Assembly (NCBI GenBank): GCA_036320915.1
Contig: JAXBDG010000010.1
Location: forward strand, 1,860,001-1,924,000
Source of the DNA: Linnemannia elongata
Taxonomy: Eukaryota > Mortierellomycota > Mortierellomycetes > Mortierellales > Mortierellaceae
Length of the DNA stretch: 64,000 nucleotides
Direction of reading: 5' to 3'
Both the position numbers and the translations under genes were made by a program. Below the pieces are notes generated by a model. It worked only from the letters and a program-made list of their open reading frames with translations. It was not told the origin of the DNA and did not search any database. Positions 53,886 through 64,000 of this stretch are shown here, one piece after another (position 1 is the first letter of the stretch; each line of letters starts with the position of its first letter).

Positions 53886-56240
53886 TCAGTTTCCTTCCGC
53901 CCGTTTGAGACAGGTGTACCAATACCTCCCCCCGTACCGCAACCCTCTCTGCTCTCTCAATTCCTCCTTTAACCCCCACATCTGCTTCACCCACTCCATC
54001 TCTCTCTCCTCCATCAGTAGATCAATCCCGAAGAACTCAACCTCTCTCAGACATCGCAGCGCGCCAAGCTCGGCCAAGCCCGAGGCCAACGAGAACTCGA
54101 GTGTGTCCAAACGTGCAGGGGCGAATCGGGTGAGGTAATCTGACTGGCGCCCGAATGTGAGTCTCTTCAAATGGGTTAATTCCCCGAGGCGCTGGTAAAC
54201 CTTCCTCTGTATCGCGTACGAAACAAGTCGTCGATCCAGTGCCTCGGTCTCCGCGGATGTCAGCTCGTGTCCATGTCCAAGCTGTCGCAATCGATCTCGG
54301 ATCTGCTCAGCTGCATCGACATCCTTCTCCTGCAGCAATTGCTGCTTGGCGATCGTATCCGTATCGAGCTTTGACAGAGCATCCAGCACCTCTTCCTGGC
54401 CTTTTGTCAGCCTCGGAACACCAAAGATCTCAATATCCAACTCTTCCACACCCTTACATTCCCACTCCTGACTCTCGACCAAATCTTGTGCCAAAACAAT
54501 ATGTCCCTTTCCTCGCAAGCTCTTCAAAGTCTCCGGGCATTCAGCCAAAATATCCACCATCACCTGAAACGCCAATGATGTACCGCCCTCCTCCTCATAG
54601 TAGTCATCAGGTTTCTTGAGATCGAACCAGACGTTTCGCAAGCGCCTACAGTTCCGGACTACCTCCAACACAGCGGCGGCGTCAAGTTCGTATCCACTAA
54701 TCTCGATGTCCACAAGATGCGGCATCCAGGAAAGGAGCGATTCTACGCCCTGTAGGGAGGCGATGCCGATGATGTTGCGGAGAGCCAGTTCCTGGATCGG
54801 GCGTTGTTCGATATTGTAATCGTTGTCTCCCAGATTATCGGCGAAGGAGATATCGCCTCGTCCTCGACTGGAACACTCTATTCTTGTCGTTGCAGGGAAG
54901 GCCCAAAAGAGCTGTCGAAACATATCCGCCGAGGGGAGAGTGATCGAACCTTTGAAGTGTGTGACACCCTGGAACCGAACTCGGGCATCAAGGAGTCCAC
55001 CCAGGTTTTCGTTGAATGCCGAATGTGGTTTGGTGTATCTACCTCCAGTCAACCCTTTTGAGTGTTTGCTGATCGTTGCCAGGTCGTACGGATCCGGTTT
55101 GTATGGAGAGATGGTGAACGATTCGACGGAGGGCCACTCGAGAACCTCCTTCCGTGGCATAGTGGTGCTGTTTCCATTACCATTGCGACCGCCGTGGCGA
55201 TTGAGCTGATTACCGACCCCCGGGGGGATCATGCTCTCATCAGGGATAAACCTCGGTACGCCCTGGACCTCTACCTCTCTCACTCCCGGAAACGCCTTCA
55301 CAAGCCCCCTCACAAGATCCCCTGACACCTCACCTTTCACCACCAACCTTCTCAAACTCGTATGCGGCGCCCTCTCCGCCTCCTCATTCAACATCCTTAC
55401 CGCGAACCCGTTCAAACACGCCCGTTCCGACTGCACAAACGACTCCAGCTTCGGGAGGAACTTGCCCAAAACATTCAACAGACTCCCCTCAATCCCATGC
55501 CCCATCTCCAGATGCTTCAACTCCGGAATGTGAGTTGAAAACATCTCTTGGAGAAAGGACTCAGCTTCGTCACGCAAATACAGAGCTAGTGGCATGATGT
55601 ACAGGCCTTGGTTGCGCGTGTAGTCGGGTTGGTAGTCGTTCTCGAATTTGAGGCTCGACCATGATTTGTGGAAGGACAGACCTTTTAGTCCAGGGTTGTT
55701 GCGAATCAGGAACCAGGTCGCGCGGGTCCGCGCTGCGGGGCCCCGGTACCAGTCGTGAAAGACTGACCGAGGGATCACATCCTTCCACGGACAAGTATCC
55801 AGCGTCTTCACCGCCGATAACGACGGAGTCGATGTGATATCCTGGAGGCACCTCCTCTCCCACCAAAACTCCTCCTCTAATTTCCAATCCTCCAATCTCA
55901 CCCTCCGGAACCTGACCCCTTCCAACTCTTCTAACCGAACTTCCAATGCCGCCAACAAGACGGTATTATCAGTAATAACCAACTCTCTCACAAATCCTCC
56001 AAACTCCTTCAACAACCGCAACACTCTTTCCAACCTACGTCGTCGTTCCGGGATGCGTTTGCCGGGCCGGTTGAAGATACGGTTAAAGGGTGGGAGTGAA
56101 GGATCGACGGTGTGCCAGAGGTAAGGTGTGAAAAGTTGTTCCCACTGGAGACAGACTTTTGTGCAGGCGAAGTAGGACGGTGGGTCGAGATAGCGTGCGA
56201 TCTCGTGCAGGATTTCTGGGACGTGTGTTATTGTTGGCAT
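53886..56240 (-). CDS. F-box/LRR-like protein 6, convergent with the NACHT gene
   Basis: Intronless, 784 residues from the ATG at 56240 (MPTITHVPEILHEIARYLDP). The frame is open five codons further upstream but has no ATG there. F-box at about 7-50 (CTKVCLQWEQLFTPYLWHTV), then leucine-rich repeats. The central motif is IPELKHLEMGHGIEGSLLNV, and the C-terminal signature is GKGHIVLAQDLVESQEWECK followed by GVEELDIEIFGVPRLTKGQ. It has a long charged helical insertion before the tail (KQQLLQEKDVDAAEQIRDRL), similar to psi-4, which suggests that psi-4 and this gene form one subgroup and genes 1 and 2 another. Predicted SCF substrate receptor. Confidence 0.88.
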   Translation of the reverse strand: MPTITHVPEILHEIARYLDPPSYFACTKVCLQWEQLFTPYLWHTVDPSLPPFNRIFNRPGKRIPERRRRLERVLRLLKEFGGFVRELVITDNTVLLAALEVRLEELEGVRFRRVRLEDWKLEEEFWWERRCLQDITSTPSLSAVKTLDTCPWKDVIPRSVFHDWYRGPAARTRATWFLIRNNPGLKGLSFHKSWSSLKFENDYQPDYTRNQGLYIMPLALYLRDEAESFLQEMFSTHIPELKHLEMGHGIEGSLLNVLGKFLPKLESFVQSERACLNGFAVRMLNEEAERAPHTSLRRLVVKGEVSGDLVRGLVKAFPGVREVEVQGVPRFIPDESMIPPGVGNQLNRHGGRNGNGNSTTMPRKEVLEWPSVESFTISPYKPDPYDLATISKHSKGLTGGRYTKPHSAFNENLGGLLDARVRFQGVTHFKGSITLPSADMFRQLFWAFPATTRIECSSRGRGDISFADNLGDNDYNIEQRPIQELALRNIIGIASLQGVESLLSWMPHLVDIEISGYELDAAAVLEVVRNCRRLRNVWFDLKKPDDYYEEEGGTSLAFQVMVDILAECPETLKSLRGKGHIVLAQDLVESQEWECKGVEELDIEIFGVPRLTKGQEEVLDALSKLDTDTIAKQQLLQEKDVDAAEQIRDRLRQLGHGHELTSAETEALDRRLVSYAIQRKVYQRLGELTHLKRLTFGRQSDYLTRFAPARLDTLEFSLASGLAELGALRCLREVEFFGIDLLMEEREMEWVKQMWGLKEELREQRGLRYGGRYWYTCLKRAEGN

Positions 56241-56850
56241 GTCGAGACTGGCCAAGAGAGGGAGGTAAAGAGAAAGAAAGTATGTGTATGGTGTGTGCGT
56301 GTGTATGAGTGTGTATGAGTGTGTATGAGTGAGAGTGGAGTGAAGAGAGGAAAGGAGTTAGGACAATGAGAGAAATAAAAAGTACAATGAGAAAAAAGTG
56401 GACCACGACAGATAAAAGGGAACATTCCCAAGAAGAAAAGGTTGTGAGCACAAAACGACATTTTTTTGTCTCTCATGAGCAGAATCATGGAGGCGTTCAG
56501 TTTGGGTGAAAAGAAAGTTCAGTACCGAAAGCTCATTGGAGCAATCCGGTTTCCTCTCACCAGACGACAAAGGAAAGGTTGCTTGTTCAATCAAAGGGAT
56601 ATGATATGGTCTATATTGAACAAAAGAATATCTAACTGGGTAAGAAAATAAACGGATACGGGCAGAGATGCGTGGGGTAGGTGGGATGCGGAGTACCGGC
56701 TGACAAAAAAGCACTGTATCGCCAGGAATAAGTAAAAATAAATAAAAAGGCGTGGATACTGTAAGCCCGGCCGCCCACAGGACGAAATCAACGACGCCAC
56801 CAAAAAATATACAAAAAAGTCGAGGTCCAGATGACAATGAAGAGGGACTA
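56241..56850. other. Intergenic region
   Basis: 5' flank of F-box 6 with a GTGTATGA minisatellite (about 56281-56335), and 3' flank of the FOL2 gene. No gene is seen. Confidence 0.6.
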
Positions 56851-58611
56851 TTAAACGCCGTTCTTGCGGATCAAGGACAAGAACTCCTCTCTGGTCTTGG
56901 CCTGGTCACGGAAGCAACCAAACATCGACGAGGTGATTGTCTGGCTTCCTGGTTTCTGCACTCCACGCATCACCATGCAAAAGTGGCTACGTTTGTTTTT
57001 AATTGAATATAGAAGGTATGTAAGTAACAGGGTCAGAATGAATGATTCAATCAATGAGGAAAAGCAAAAACAGGGGAAAAGCGCACCTAGCCTCCATGAC
57101 GACGGCGACACCGAGGGGATCGAGCAACTCCTGCATAGCCAAAGCAACCTGCTTAGTCAAACGCTCCTGAACCTGAAGACGACGACTGAACATCTCTGCC
57201 AAACGCGCAATTTTGCTCAGTCCAACCACCTTTCCGTTCTTTGGGATATAACCAATATGGATCTAAATCACATCAAACAGAAGCGTGAAGGAGGTAAGCC
57301 GCTAATTTTAAAATACATAGACGATCAAGTAGAGCAAGCAAAAAGATCCGCCATGTGTTGTCCAGACTGCTGTACCTTGCCGGTGAAAGGGACCATGTGG
57401 TGCTCACAGAGGGAGAAAACGTCAATGTTCTTGACGATAACCATCTCGTCGTGATCTATAAGGAAATAGATCAAACCAGGGCGTCAACACCTCATTCATA
57501 TTATCCATGTAGTCGTTCCGCCATACCTTTGAAACATCCGTTGCGGTAGAATTGATATATCCATGCAACATGCGTGCCAATAATCCATACCCTCCTGGAA
57601 GAGCGCCTTGTTCATAAGGTCTAAAAAGTAACATTAGCAGACAAACAAGGCATGTCAGCTACCGATGACTCATGAATAAAAACGGACAAAAGCAGACATC
57701 CGAATCGAAACAGCATAACAACAACCCGACCAACTTACGGGTGACACTCTCCTCGTAACCCTTGGAGAAGAACATGAGAGCCTTGGCATAACGCTCGGGA
57801 GTCTTGAGGAGACCCTCGCGGTCGGGATCCTCTCCAATGCACTCCAGAATTGTACGAACAGCTCCCGAGATCTTTTGAATGCGTGCTGCGCGCTGAGCCT
57901 CAGTATCCTCGCGACGTTCCCTTGCGCCCACGCCTATTAGCATTTCATAAAAGGATGGAAAGGAAGCAATCAGTAAGTAAAAGCAGGTGCAAGCGATGGT
58001 TCAATTCCATGAGCAATTGAAGAACGACCGCGAAGGAAAACATACTAGGGAAGCTAAGGCCGTCAAAGTCGATAGGTGTGCTGGACCTGCCCTCAGGGGA
58101 CTCTGAGGCGAGGTAGCTGCGTCCAGGGCTGTGTGAGTGTCCTGTGAGGGCATGACTAAGAAGTGCCTGTCTGGCGGTTGGGTACTGCAACCTGTTTGTT
58201 TGTGTTAGTTAACCCCAGAAAGGGTAATTGCGTATGATTAATAAGTGACAATTCGAGTCACTCGTGTGGGATCCGTGGGAAATATTTTTCTTTGCCCTCC
58301 ATTGTTATTGTTGTGGGTCAGCCAAAGGTGGCTGACAGGGGGATCCTGAGGTAGTTCATCCGGCATTCAATTGGGTCCATTCATATTCCTGACCATTAGT
58401 TGCTTTCAAGCGTGAAGAGCTCATCCATCCATTGAAGAATCAAACTGATTTCAGTCCTAGTCCTGATCCAAGTTATGTTGCTTGTTCTGATCTGCTTGTT
58501 CAGTGGTCCTTGTATTGTTGCTGCTACCATGTGGAGCCGGGTGTGTTGAAGAGTGTTAGCTTACTGGACGTCGTCCGAGGTTGCGGTTGGGCTTGAGGGG
58601 ATGTTGCTCAT
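56851..58611 (-). CDS. FOL2: GTP cyclohydrolase I
   Basis: Converts GTP to 7,8-dihydroneopterin triphosphate, the first step to folate and, in fungi with that pathway, tetrahydrobiopterin; a cytosolic decamer in relatives. Seven exons: 58565-58611, 58046-58191, 57739-57933, 57591-57620 (only 30 nt), 57376-57455, 57087-57262, 56851-56986. All phases fit, giving 269 residues. A short disordered N-terminus ([15 protein letters not shown]) precedes the catalytic domain from about residue 75 ([20 protein letters not shown]). The zinc ligands are present: Cys156 and His159 in [10 protein letters not shown] and Cys228 in [13 protein letters not shown]. The motif [10 protein letters not shown] and the C-terminal [13 protein letters not shown] are typical. 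Minus-strand sequence just before the ATG is TATA-rich (58613-58630). It is divergent from the small peptide gene at 59205. Confidence 0.95.
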
Positions 58612-59204
58612 GGTATATATGTGTATATGTGTTCTAAGGAGTGAAGTTTGAGAAAAAGAAAGAGGAGGGAAGAATAGAAAAGAAAAGGGCGGAGTGAGAG
58701 TTGCTAGTCAAGAGTCAAGGGAGAAAAGTGAAGTGGTTGTGGTTGCGTCGGGTGGCGTTCGATGAAAATGAAAAGTGAAGTGAGCCAATCAGGGGATGGG
58801 AGGTGATTAGTCCTGCCAGCAAAAGGGTGTTTCACACCTTCATCAATGATCAAATATATATCTCCCTGAAAAAGGATACGAAGGGGGCGAGCAGAATTGC
58901 TGTCCTGGCGCTTGCCCTTAAACAATGCATCCAAAGAGGGGCTTGTCCTATCATCCTGTAAGGAACCGTACCCTTCCAGTGAGAGAGTCTTGACTACGCA
59001 GAAATGGCTCAAATGTCGTCCGTCTTGCGTACATTTAAGGCACTGGTCCCTTTCTTTCTCCCTCGTTTATTTCCTTCCCTCTGATTTCTTTCTTTTTCTC
59101 TTTATCCTTGCACTCACTCACCAACCAACCTTTCTCTCGGCATTTTCATTGCTCATCTTCCCTGTACACGTTTTTAACACGCACTCTCCATTAAAAAACA
59201 AATA
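58612..59204. promoter_or_regulatory. Divergent promoter region (FOL2 / small peptide)
   Basis: 594 bp between head-to-head genes. TATATATGTGTATATGTG at 58613-58630 lies next to the FOL2 start, and a CT-rich leader (59050-59160) precedes the peptide ATG. Confidence 0.5.
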
Positions 59205-59351
59205 ATGAGGATCATTTCCATCGCCGTTGCTGCCCTAGCCCTTGCCATCGCAACCATCCAGGCTGCCCCTGTTCCCGATGGAGACCCCATCAGGTTCACG
59301 ATCTACAGTAGCGGAGAAACCTATTCAAGCGGCTCAGTCAAAGAGTATTGA
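59205..59351 (+). CDS. 48-residue secreted peptide
   Basis: A short frame starting MRIISIAVAALALAIATIQA, a textbook signal peptide with cleavage expected after AAL...QA (about residue 20-21). It is followed by a mature piece of about 28 residues that begins APVPDGDPIRFTIYSSG and ends SVKEY. It has no cysteine, no CAAX box and no dibasic site, so neither a prenylated pheromone nor a defensin is suggested. The ATG has an A-rich context (AAATAATG) after a CT-rich leader, as in real genes here. The family is unknown. It could be a wall-associated or signalling peptide; that is inference. Confidence 0.6.
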   Translation: MRIISIAVAALALAIATIQAAPVPDGDPIRFTIYSSGETYSSGSVKEY

Positions 59352-59552
59352 TTAAGACATCAAAATCTTGTCCTTGGCGCCACACTCGCTAAACCTCACT
59401 ATCACCCCCTCTACCAATTAAATTTCAGAAGCCTGAGTGTTAGTGCTATCTAGTTGTCTTTGCTAGCATTATTATCAAATATTCATTTGCGGTCCCGTTT
59501 CTATTCTGCTGTTTTGCACCGAACCCTCTCCCCGCTGTTTTCTATCCTCTCG

Positions 59553-59583
<31 letters not shown>

Positions 59584-62500
59584 TGCTCTCTCTCTCTCTC
59601 TCGCTCACACACGCATATATATACTCACGTACTGAATTACCTTTAGACATCCACCCAGACGGTTTACTTTCAAATCTTTGATGGTCCGATTGAATAAACA
59701 ACGAGAAGCCCACATATTTCGGGTTTCTCCATAGTCAATGGTTTCAGGCACATATTATAAAAGTGAAGAAAGAAGTGCATTGTATCTGCTCTATCCTCGC
59801 TCCCCCTTATATGCTTTTGCGTGTCCCTGGGTCTGGGGTATTCCTTCCTTCGATTCTCCTGGGAAAAAGGCATCAAGGATCAATTCAAGGGGCGTTCAAA
59901 CTCAGTCGTTTTGTCCTGCCTACATCAACGTTACTTTGAACTACTCGGTTCAGTTACCCAACCTCGCGCAGCATTTGATCCTCTCATTGGCTCTCTTTTT
60001 AACTATTGACTTTTTTTTTCAACATACCACAACGCGTAAACATGAAAGAGGAGGGGAGGATACCATGGTGTTTTTGCGTGATCATTTTCATATCCTATAT
60101 CGACTTCCATTGGTTCTTTACTCGTGCTGGTCGAAATGGAACGAATACGAACAAGGAAGAATATATCCAGATGTGTAAAGGGTACACAGAGCATAGCACA
60201 CAGGGCACGCTAAAATGACGATAAACATATGAATGGACGGGGATGCATGATAGGGAAGAAGGTGATACGCGCTCTCTTATTCTTTTTTATTTTTATGTTC
60301 TTGTCGATCCCAACAGATTTCTTGTATGCTCACTAGAGGATGTATGTATCTTTTTGCCCTGTCCGTGTGGTTACAAGAAGAGAAGTGTGAGACAAAATGG
60401 TCAAGAACCACCAGCAGCTATGCTCGAACCACCTTTTTCTTTTTTTTTTCTTTATTTCATGGTTGTGTATAGTGGTGTTCTGTAAGGGAAGGTTAGAGGA
60501 AAAATGTCGCAACTGTGCTCGCCCAATGTCGCCTACACATGTGCAAAAAAAAGGGTACGGGCGTACAATGTTCCACCTCTCTCTGCATTCTTAATACCCT
60601 TGTGCGTGCAATAAGAAGCAGAATGACAGCATAGCCATGAGGCCTATCCGTCCGTGCCAACCATACCAGAAATCAGACCCAATTTTTTTAAATTATTATT
60701 CCCACTGGAACTCTCATATGTCAGGGCAAGGGGCAAGAGGCAAGGGCAACACACTAATTAAAGGATGGAGTATGAAAGAACGGAAAGAGGGTCAGATGAA
60801 CTGTAGGGAAAAAACCAAGAATGACAGGACAAGAAGTGAAGAGACAGAGATAACAAAAATGCGTACGTGCGTGCATGGTGTGTCAACGTGTATACAAGAA
60901 GGACAAGAAGAACCCACTGAAAGATTCATGGATATGGACCCTATGAGAATTCCTTAATGACATATGAAAATGGCAGTGCCAATAGGACCGTGACTTTTGC
61001 CCACTCACCTCGTGGCTCATCCATTTCATGGTTCGTTGGCACGATGTGTGAGTGCCTCTACTTCGGAACGGTAAGGAAGAGTATTGATAACTCTTTACCT
61101 TTTGACTCTATGTCAATGGAGGGTCCTCTCCCTCCCCCCCCTTTTTTTTTCTTCCCAGTCCTCGTCCCTCTGCCCTGTCCTTCTGTCCCTTAATTTCTTT
61201 TTGTCTTCCCGTCGCGTAAGAAAAAATAAATTTTCTTCCCGCAAACAGAACCGTGATCTCCCAAATGACCAGACCTTGACCTTGGAAGGGGACGAGGAGA
61301 AAAGAGATGCTGACTCTGCTGGAACAAAACAAAAAAAGGCGCCATGCCCAAATTAGAGAGAGGAAAACAAGGCGATCGAAGAAAGGAAGTGAAAAAAAGA
61401 AGAGAAGGACACGAAGGGCCATGGGTGTGTATGTGTATGTATGTGTGTGTGAGTGTGTCTAGAGATTTGCATTTGATCTTTTGCTGTCTCTCGGAGTAAT
61501 TGTCTTTCGTCCACCCCTTCTCTGTCTTCCTTCTCACCCCTCATAGACTTTGTTGCTTCTCTCACACACACCCTGTGATTCTGTTACCTGTATTTTGACT
61601 AGTCTCCTCCGTCTTTTCTTTCTTCAACTCTTGGTTTGTTTCTGTGGGGCATGAAGGATCCCTGCATGACTGTCACAAGAATAAAGGGCTAGGAACGCGA
61701 TGGAAGCGGAAAGTAAAAGACAGAGAAAGATAGAAAAGAAAGGTAAGAGAGAGGACCCCTGTTGCTAAGCAGTCGCAATTGGTATTTTTACTCCTCACAT
61801 CATTCCGTAGCCTTGCCCATGCAGCCAAAAGTAAAACATGGAGAAAATATGCCGTTTCGAAAGAGAGAAAGGAGGCGAAAGGGGGCAAAAGAAAGAAAAA
61901 CAGAGGGAATGGTGCGACAGTGGATTCGATTGCTAATTTGACATTAGCTCGTAGGTTGGATGCATGGTGACAATGCTGATTTGTTGTTTGGTTTGTGTTG
62001 GGTGAAGTGAGGTTTTGGCGCATCTTTGTTGATGCCAGGCATTGCAAACTCAAAAAAATAGAAGAAAGGAGGGGGTGTATGTGAGCAGGACGGCGAATGC
62101 GGCGAAGATGCGAGTTGAACGTCGGGAGTACGTAACAGCATACATGACATGGCATTTGAAGGTAAAGAAGATCGCCTCCGAGGAGTTAACCTATCCTCAC
62201 AACGAGAATGTTGCTTACCGAATGAAAACTAAATGTAAAAAAAAAAAAAGACGGCGATGTTGACGCACACAAAAAACGCAATGCACAAACAAAAAAAAAT
62301 GAGTGTTGATGATCGGTTCAGAGGAAGGATGCACGGACAGGGGTAATTGCGACAAAAGTAAGCTCGTTGTTTACTTGCGCATTTTTCAGAATGGAAGCAC
62401 ACAAAGAAAAAAAGTCAATTGAGTACTTTGATGGATGCCTCCTGGCCGATCAGCCTTCTTGAAAGGCAACTAAACCAAAGGAAAGGACAAAGAAGAAAAA

Positions 62501-64000
62501 AGAAGTATAAGGTGATGCATGGTCCAAGAGTTGAGCTGTGTTCGACTCTCGTTCTTACTCACCATCTCTCACAACTCTTTTTGTATTTTTTTCATGCGGG
62601 AGTGGCATGTCTCCTGCGTCCCTTGGCTAACTCTATTTTGAAACACCCTGGGGGAGAGAGAGCGAGAGATCAGTCCTTGATCCCTGACCGGTCCACTAGA
62701 TCTTCCCTTCCTTTTCCCTCCGTCCTCCTGTGTTACCTTTTCTCTCTGCCTTGACTCAATGCACGGGGATGAGTGGAGACGTGCAAGCGCGTTGACCATG
62801 GCACGTCTTTCAATGACACAAAAACACAAGAAAGTTGGCCTGTTCTCCCGAATAGAACCCGATCCTCATGACCCACCGTCATGGATAACACGCCCCACCC
62901 CCTCTCTTTTTTGTCACTTTCTGCTACTCCCCTCATCTTTCTCTCTCTCCTTTGTCCGTGTTTTCTTTTTCACTTGACAAAAGAAAAAAAAAACGAGAAT
63001 TGTGAGAGATGATAAGGACAGACACACAGACTAGCATGTATTCATGAAACCCGTATGGTGGAGACGGAGGAGAGAATCATGTTTCTTGATTTCATCTATC
63101 CCACGTCCTCTGACAGCACCCCTCCCGGTGAGTCGCGAGCACATGCCAAATGCGCAAAGAGAGATGGTCGGAGCGTTCGTCTGGGCGTGAAAGATACGGA
63201 AATTAACACAAGGAAACAAGATACATGAGAACAGGACAGGCATGATGTTACAGTACTTCCCATGGAACAGGAGGGGCGTACGAGGCATCGTCATGAGCCC
63301 CCAAGAACTCTCCTGCCACGCCTTCCTCTTTTCCTTCCTTTGTCTTGAATACAAGGAAAGGTACCCTTGGTGGGCTGAGAAAGAATGAACTTCTAGGGAA
63401 AATGAAAAGGTCAGCAATTGAACGAGAGAGAGACAACGAGAGCACGATTATGAAGAATGTGAAAAATGAAGTTATGTGAGAGCACTTTGTGTTATTTCAG
63501 GAGAAAGTGATCGAAATGTCCGGCATGGCTCTCTCTCTAACTCTTACTCTTTCTTATTCAAACGTCAGAGTAATGTAAGTTGTCGTGTTAGCAAAAGCAA
63601 CGACCAACTGCCATTGAAAAGGATGGAGAGACGAGAGACAAAAAAAAAAGGAGTAAGGGAAGACTCTTGTTCCACCCGAGGAAGAAAAAAAAATACGAGA
63701 GCGAGGGTCTGGCTGGCAGGTGCTCTCATCCGTATCATCATCATCATCCATACCTTCCCCCTCAATCGCCTTTCAATCTCTCTCTCCTGTCTTGCTTTGT
63801 CCTCCCTTGTCTTGTCCCCCCATCGAGTCCCCTATCCGCCAAATCCACATGCTCTCTTGCGAGTCTTACATCATCCGTCACCTTCTCTCTTCTCTTATAC
63901 CGTGTCCAGTAGGGCGCTCTTCATGCTGTCAATCGACTGCCAAACCAAGGGATGGAGGAAGACTAGCTTCTTTCAGTAAAAGAAAGTAACAAAGAGTGGA
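59352..64000. other. Gene-poor low-complexity right end
   Basis: No gene is recognised. The region holds (CT)n near 59555-59612, TG/TA-rich DNA near 61425-61465, many purine- or pyrimidine-rich patches and A tracts. Short frames of up to about 167 codons lack domains and have skewed Ser/Phe/Leu or Lys/Glu/Arg composition. It may be regulatory DNA of a gene beyond the window. Confidence 0.5.
59555..59612. repeat. (CT)n microsatellite
   Basis: A CT dinucleotide run with two interruptions, downstream of the small peptide gene. Confidence 0.85.

Noticed and set aside
59738..60178. 146-codon ATG frame right of the small peptide gene
   Set aside because: Composition looks random, with no signal peptide, domain or splice-supported extension.
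63476..63979. 167-codon frame at the right end
   Set aside because: Crosses simple-sequence DNA with a Ser/Leu/Arg-rich translation; no support.

Overview
The window looks like nuclear DNA of an early-diverging filamentous fungus, most likely Mortierellomycota (Mortierella, Linnemannia or Podila type). That assignment is inference. It rests on short GT-AG introns (about 45-135 nt) in conserved genes, very long pyrimidine-rich leaders and homopolymer tracts, a LAMMER kinase, a GATA factor of the 18-residue-loop class, an F-box/LRR family array and an intronless NACHT-WD40 gene. I see no transposase, rRNA or intact tRNA.

Layout. (1) 0-19 kb is regulatory and gene-poor. A multi-exon gene of unknown function runs off the left side on the minus strand (428-992, perhaps to 1553). 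A Q/S/T-rich two-exon ORF lies at 7510-8695. A large GATA factor lies at 11983-16098, and a two-exon gene of unknown function at 16881-18445 (minus). Long CT-rich leader-like stretches with TATA boxes and splice donors suggest several promoters ahead of the GATA gene. (2) 19.6-30.1 kb is a housekeeping block: mitoribosomal protein mS38 (minus), divergent from a nine-exon LAMMER kinase (plus), and a four-LIM protein (minus) with a 1.6-kb first intron. (3) 33.4-56.3 kb is an accessory island. It holds four intact intronless F-box/LRR genes on the minus strand, two F-box pseudogenes and a possible F-box tail relic, a small secreted cysteine-rich protein, and a 1755-residue STAND/NLR-like protein (helical N-terminus, NACHT, pentapeptide-like segment, 14 WD40 repeats). 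(4) 56.8-59.4 kb carries a seven-exon GTP cyclohydrolase I gene, divergent from a 48-residue secreted peptide. (5) From 59.4 kb to the end I see only low-complexity DNA.

The conserved genes are intron-rich, while the accessory genes (F-box, NLR-like, secreted) have no coding introns. The F-box array shows birth-and-death evolution: close tandem paralogues, a 30-bp in-frame duplication plus a nonsense codon, and an internal deletion. The most interesting region is this island, where an NLR-like protein with no recognised effector domain is embedded among F-box/LRR genes and a secreted protein. A role in non-self recognition is conceivable but unproven. Exon boundaries were read by eye from splice signals and reading phase, so boundaries in the unrecognised genes are the least certain.
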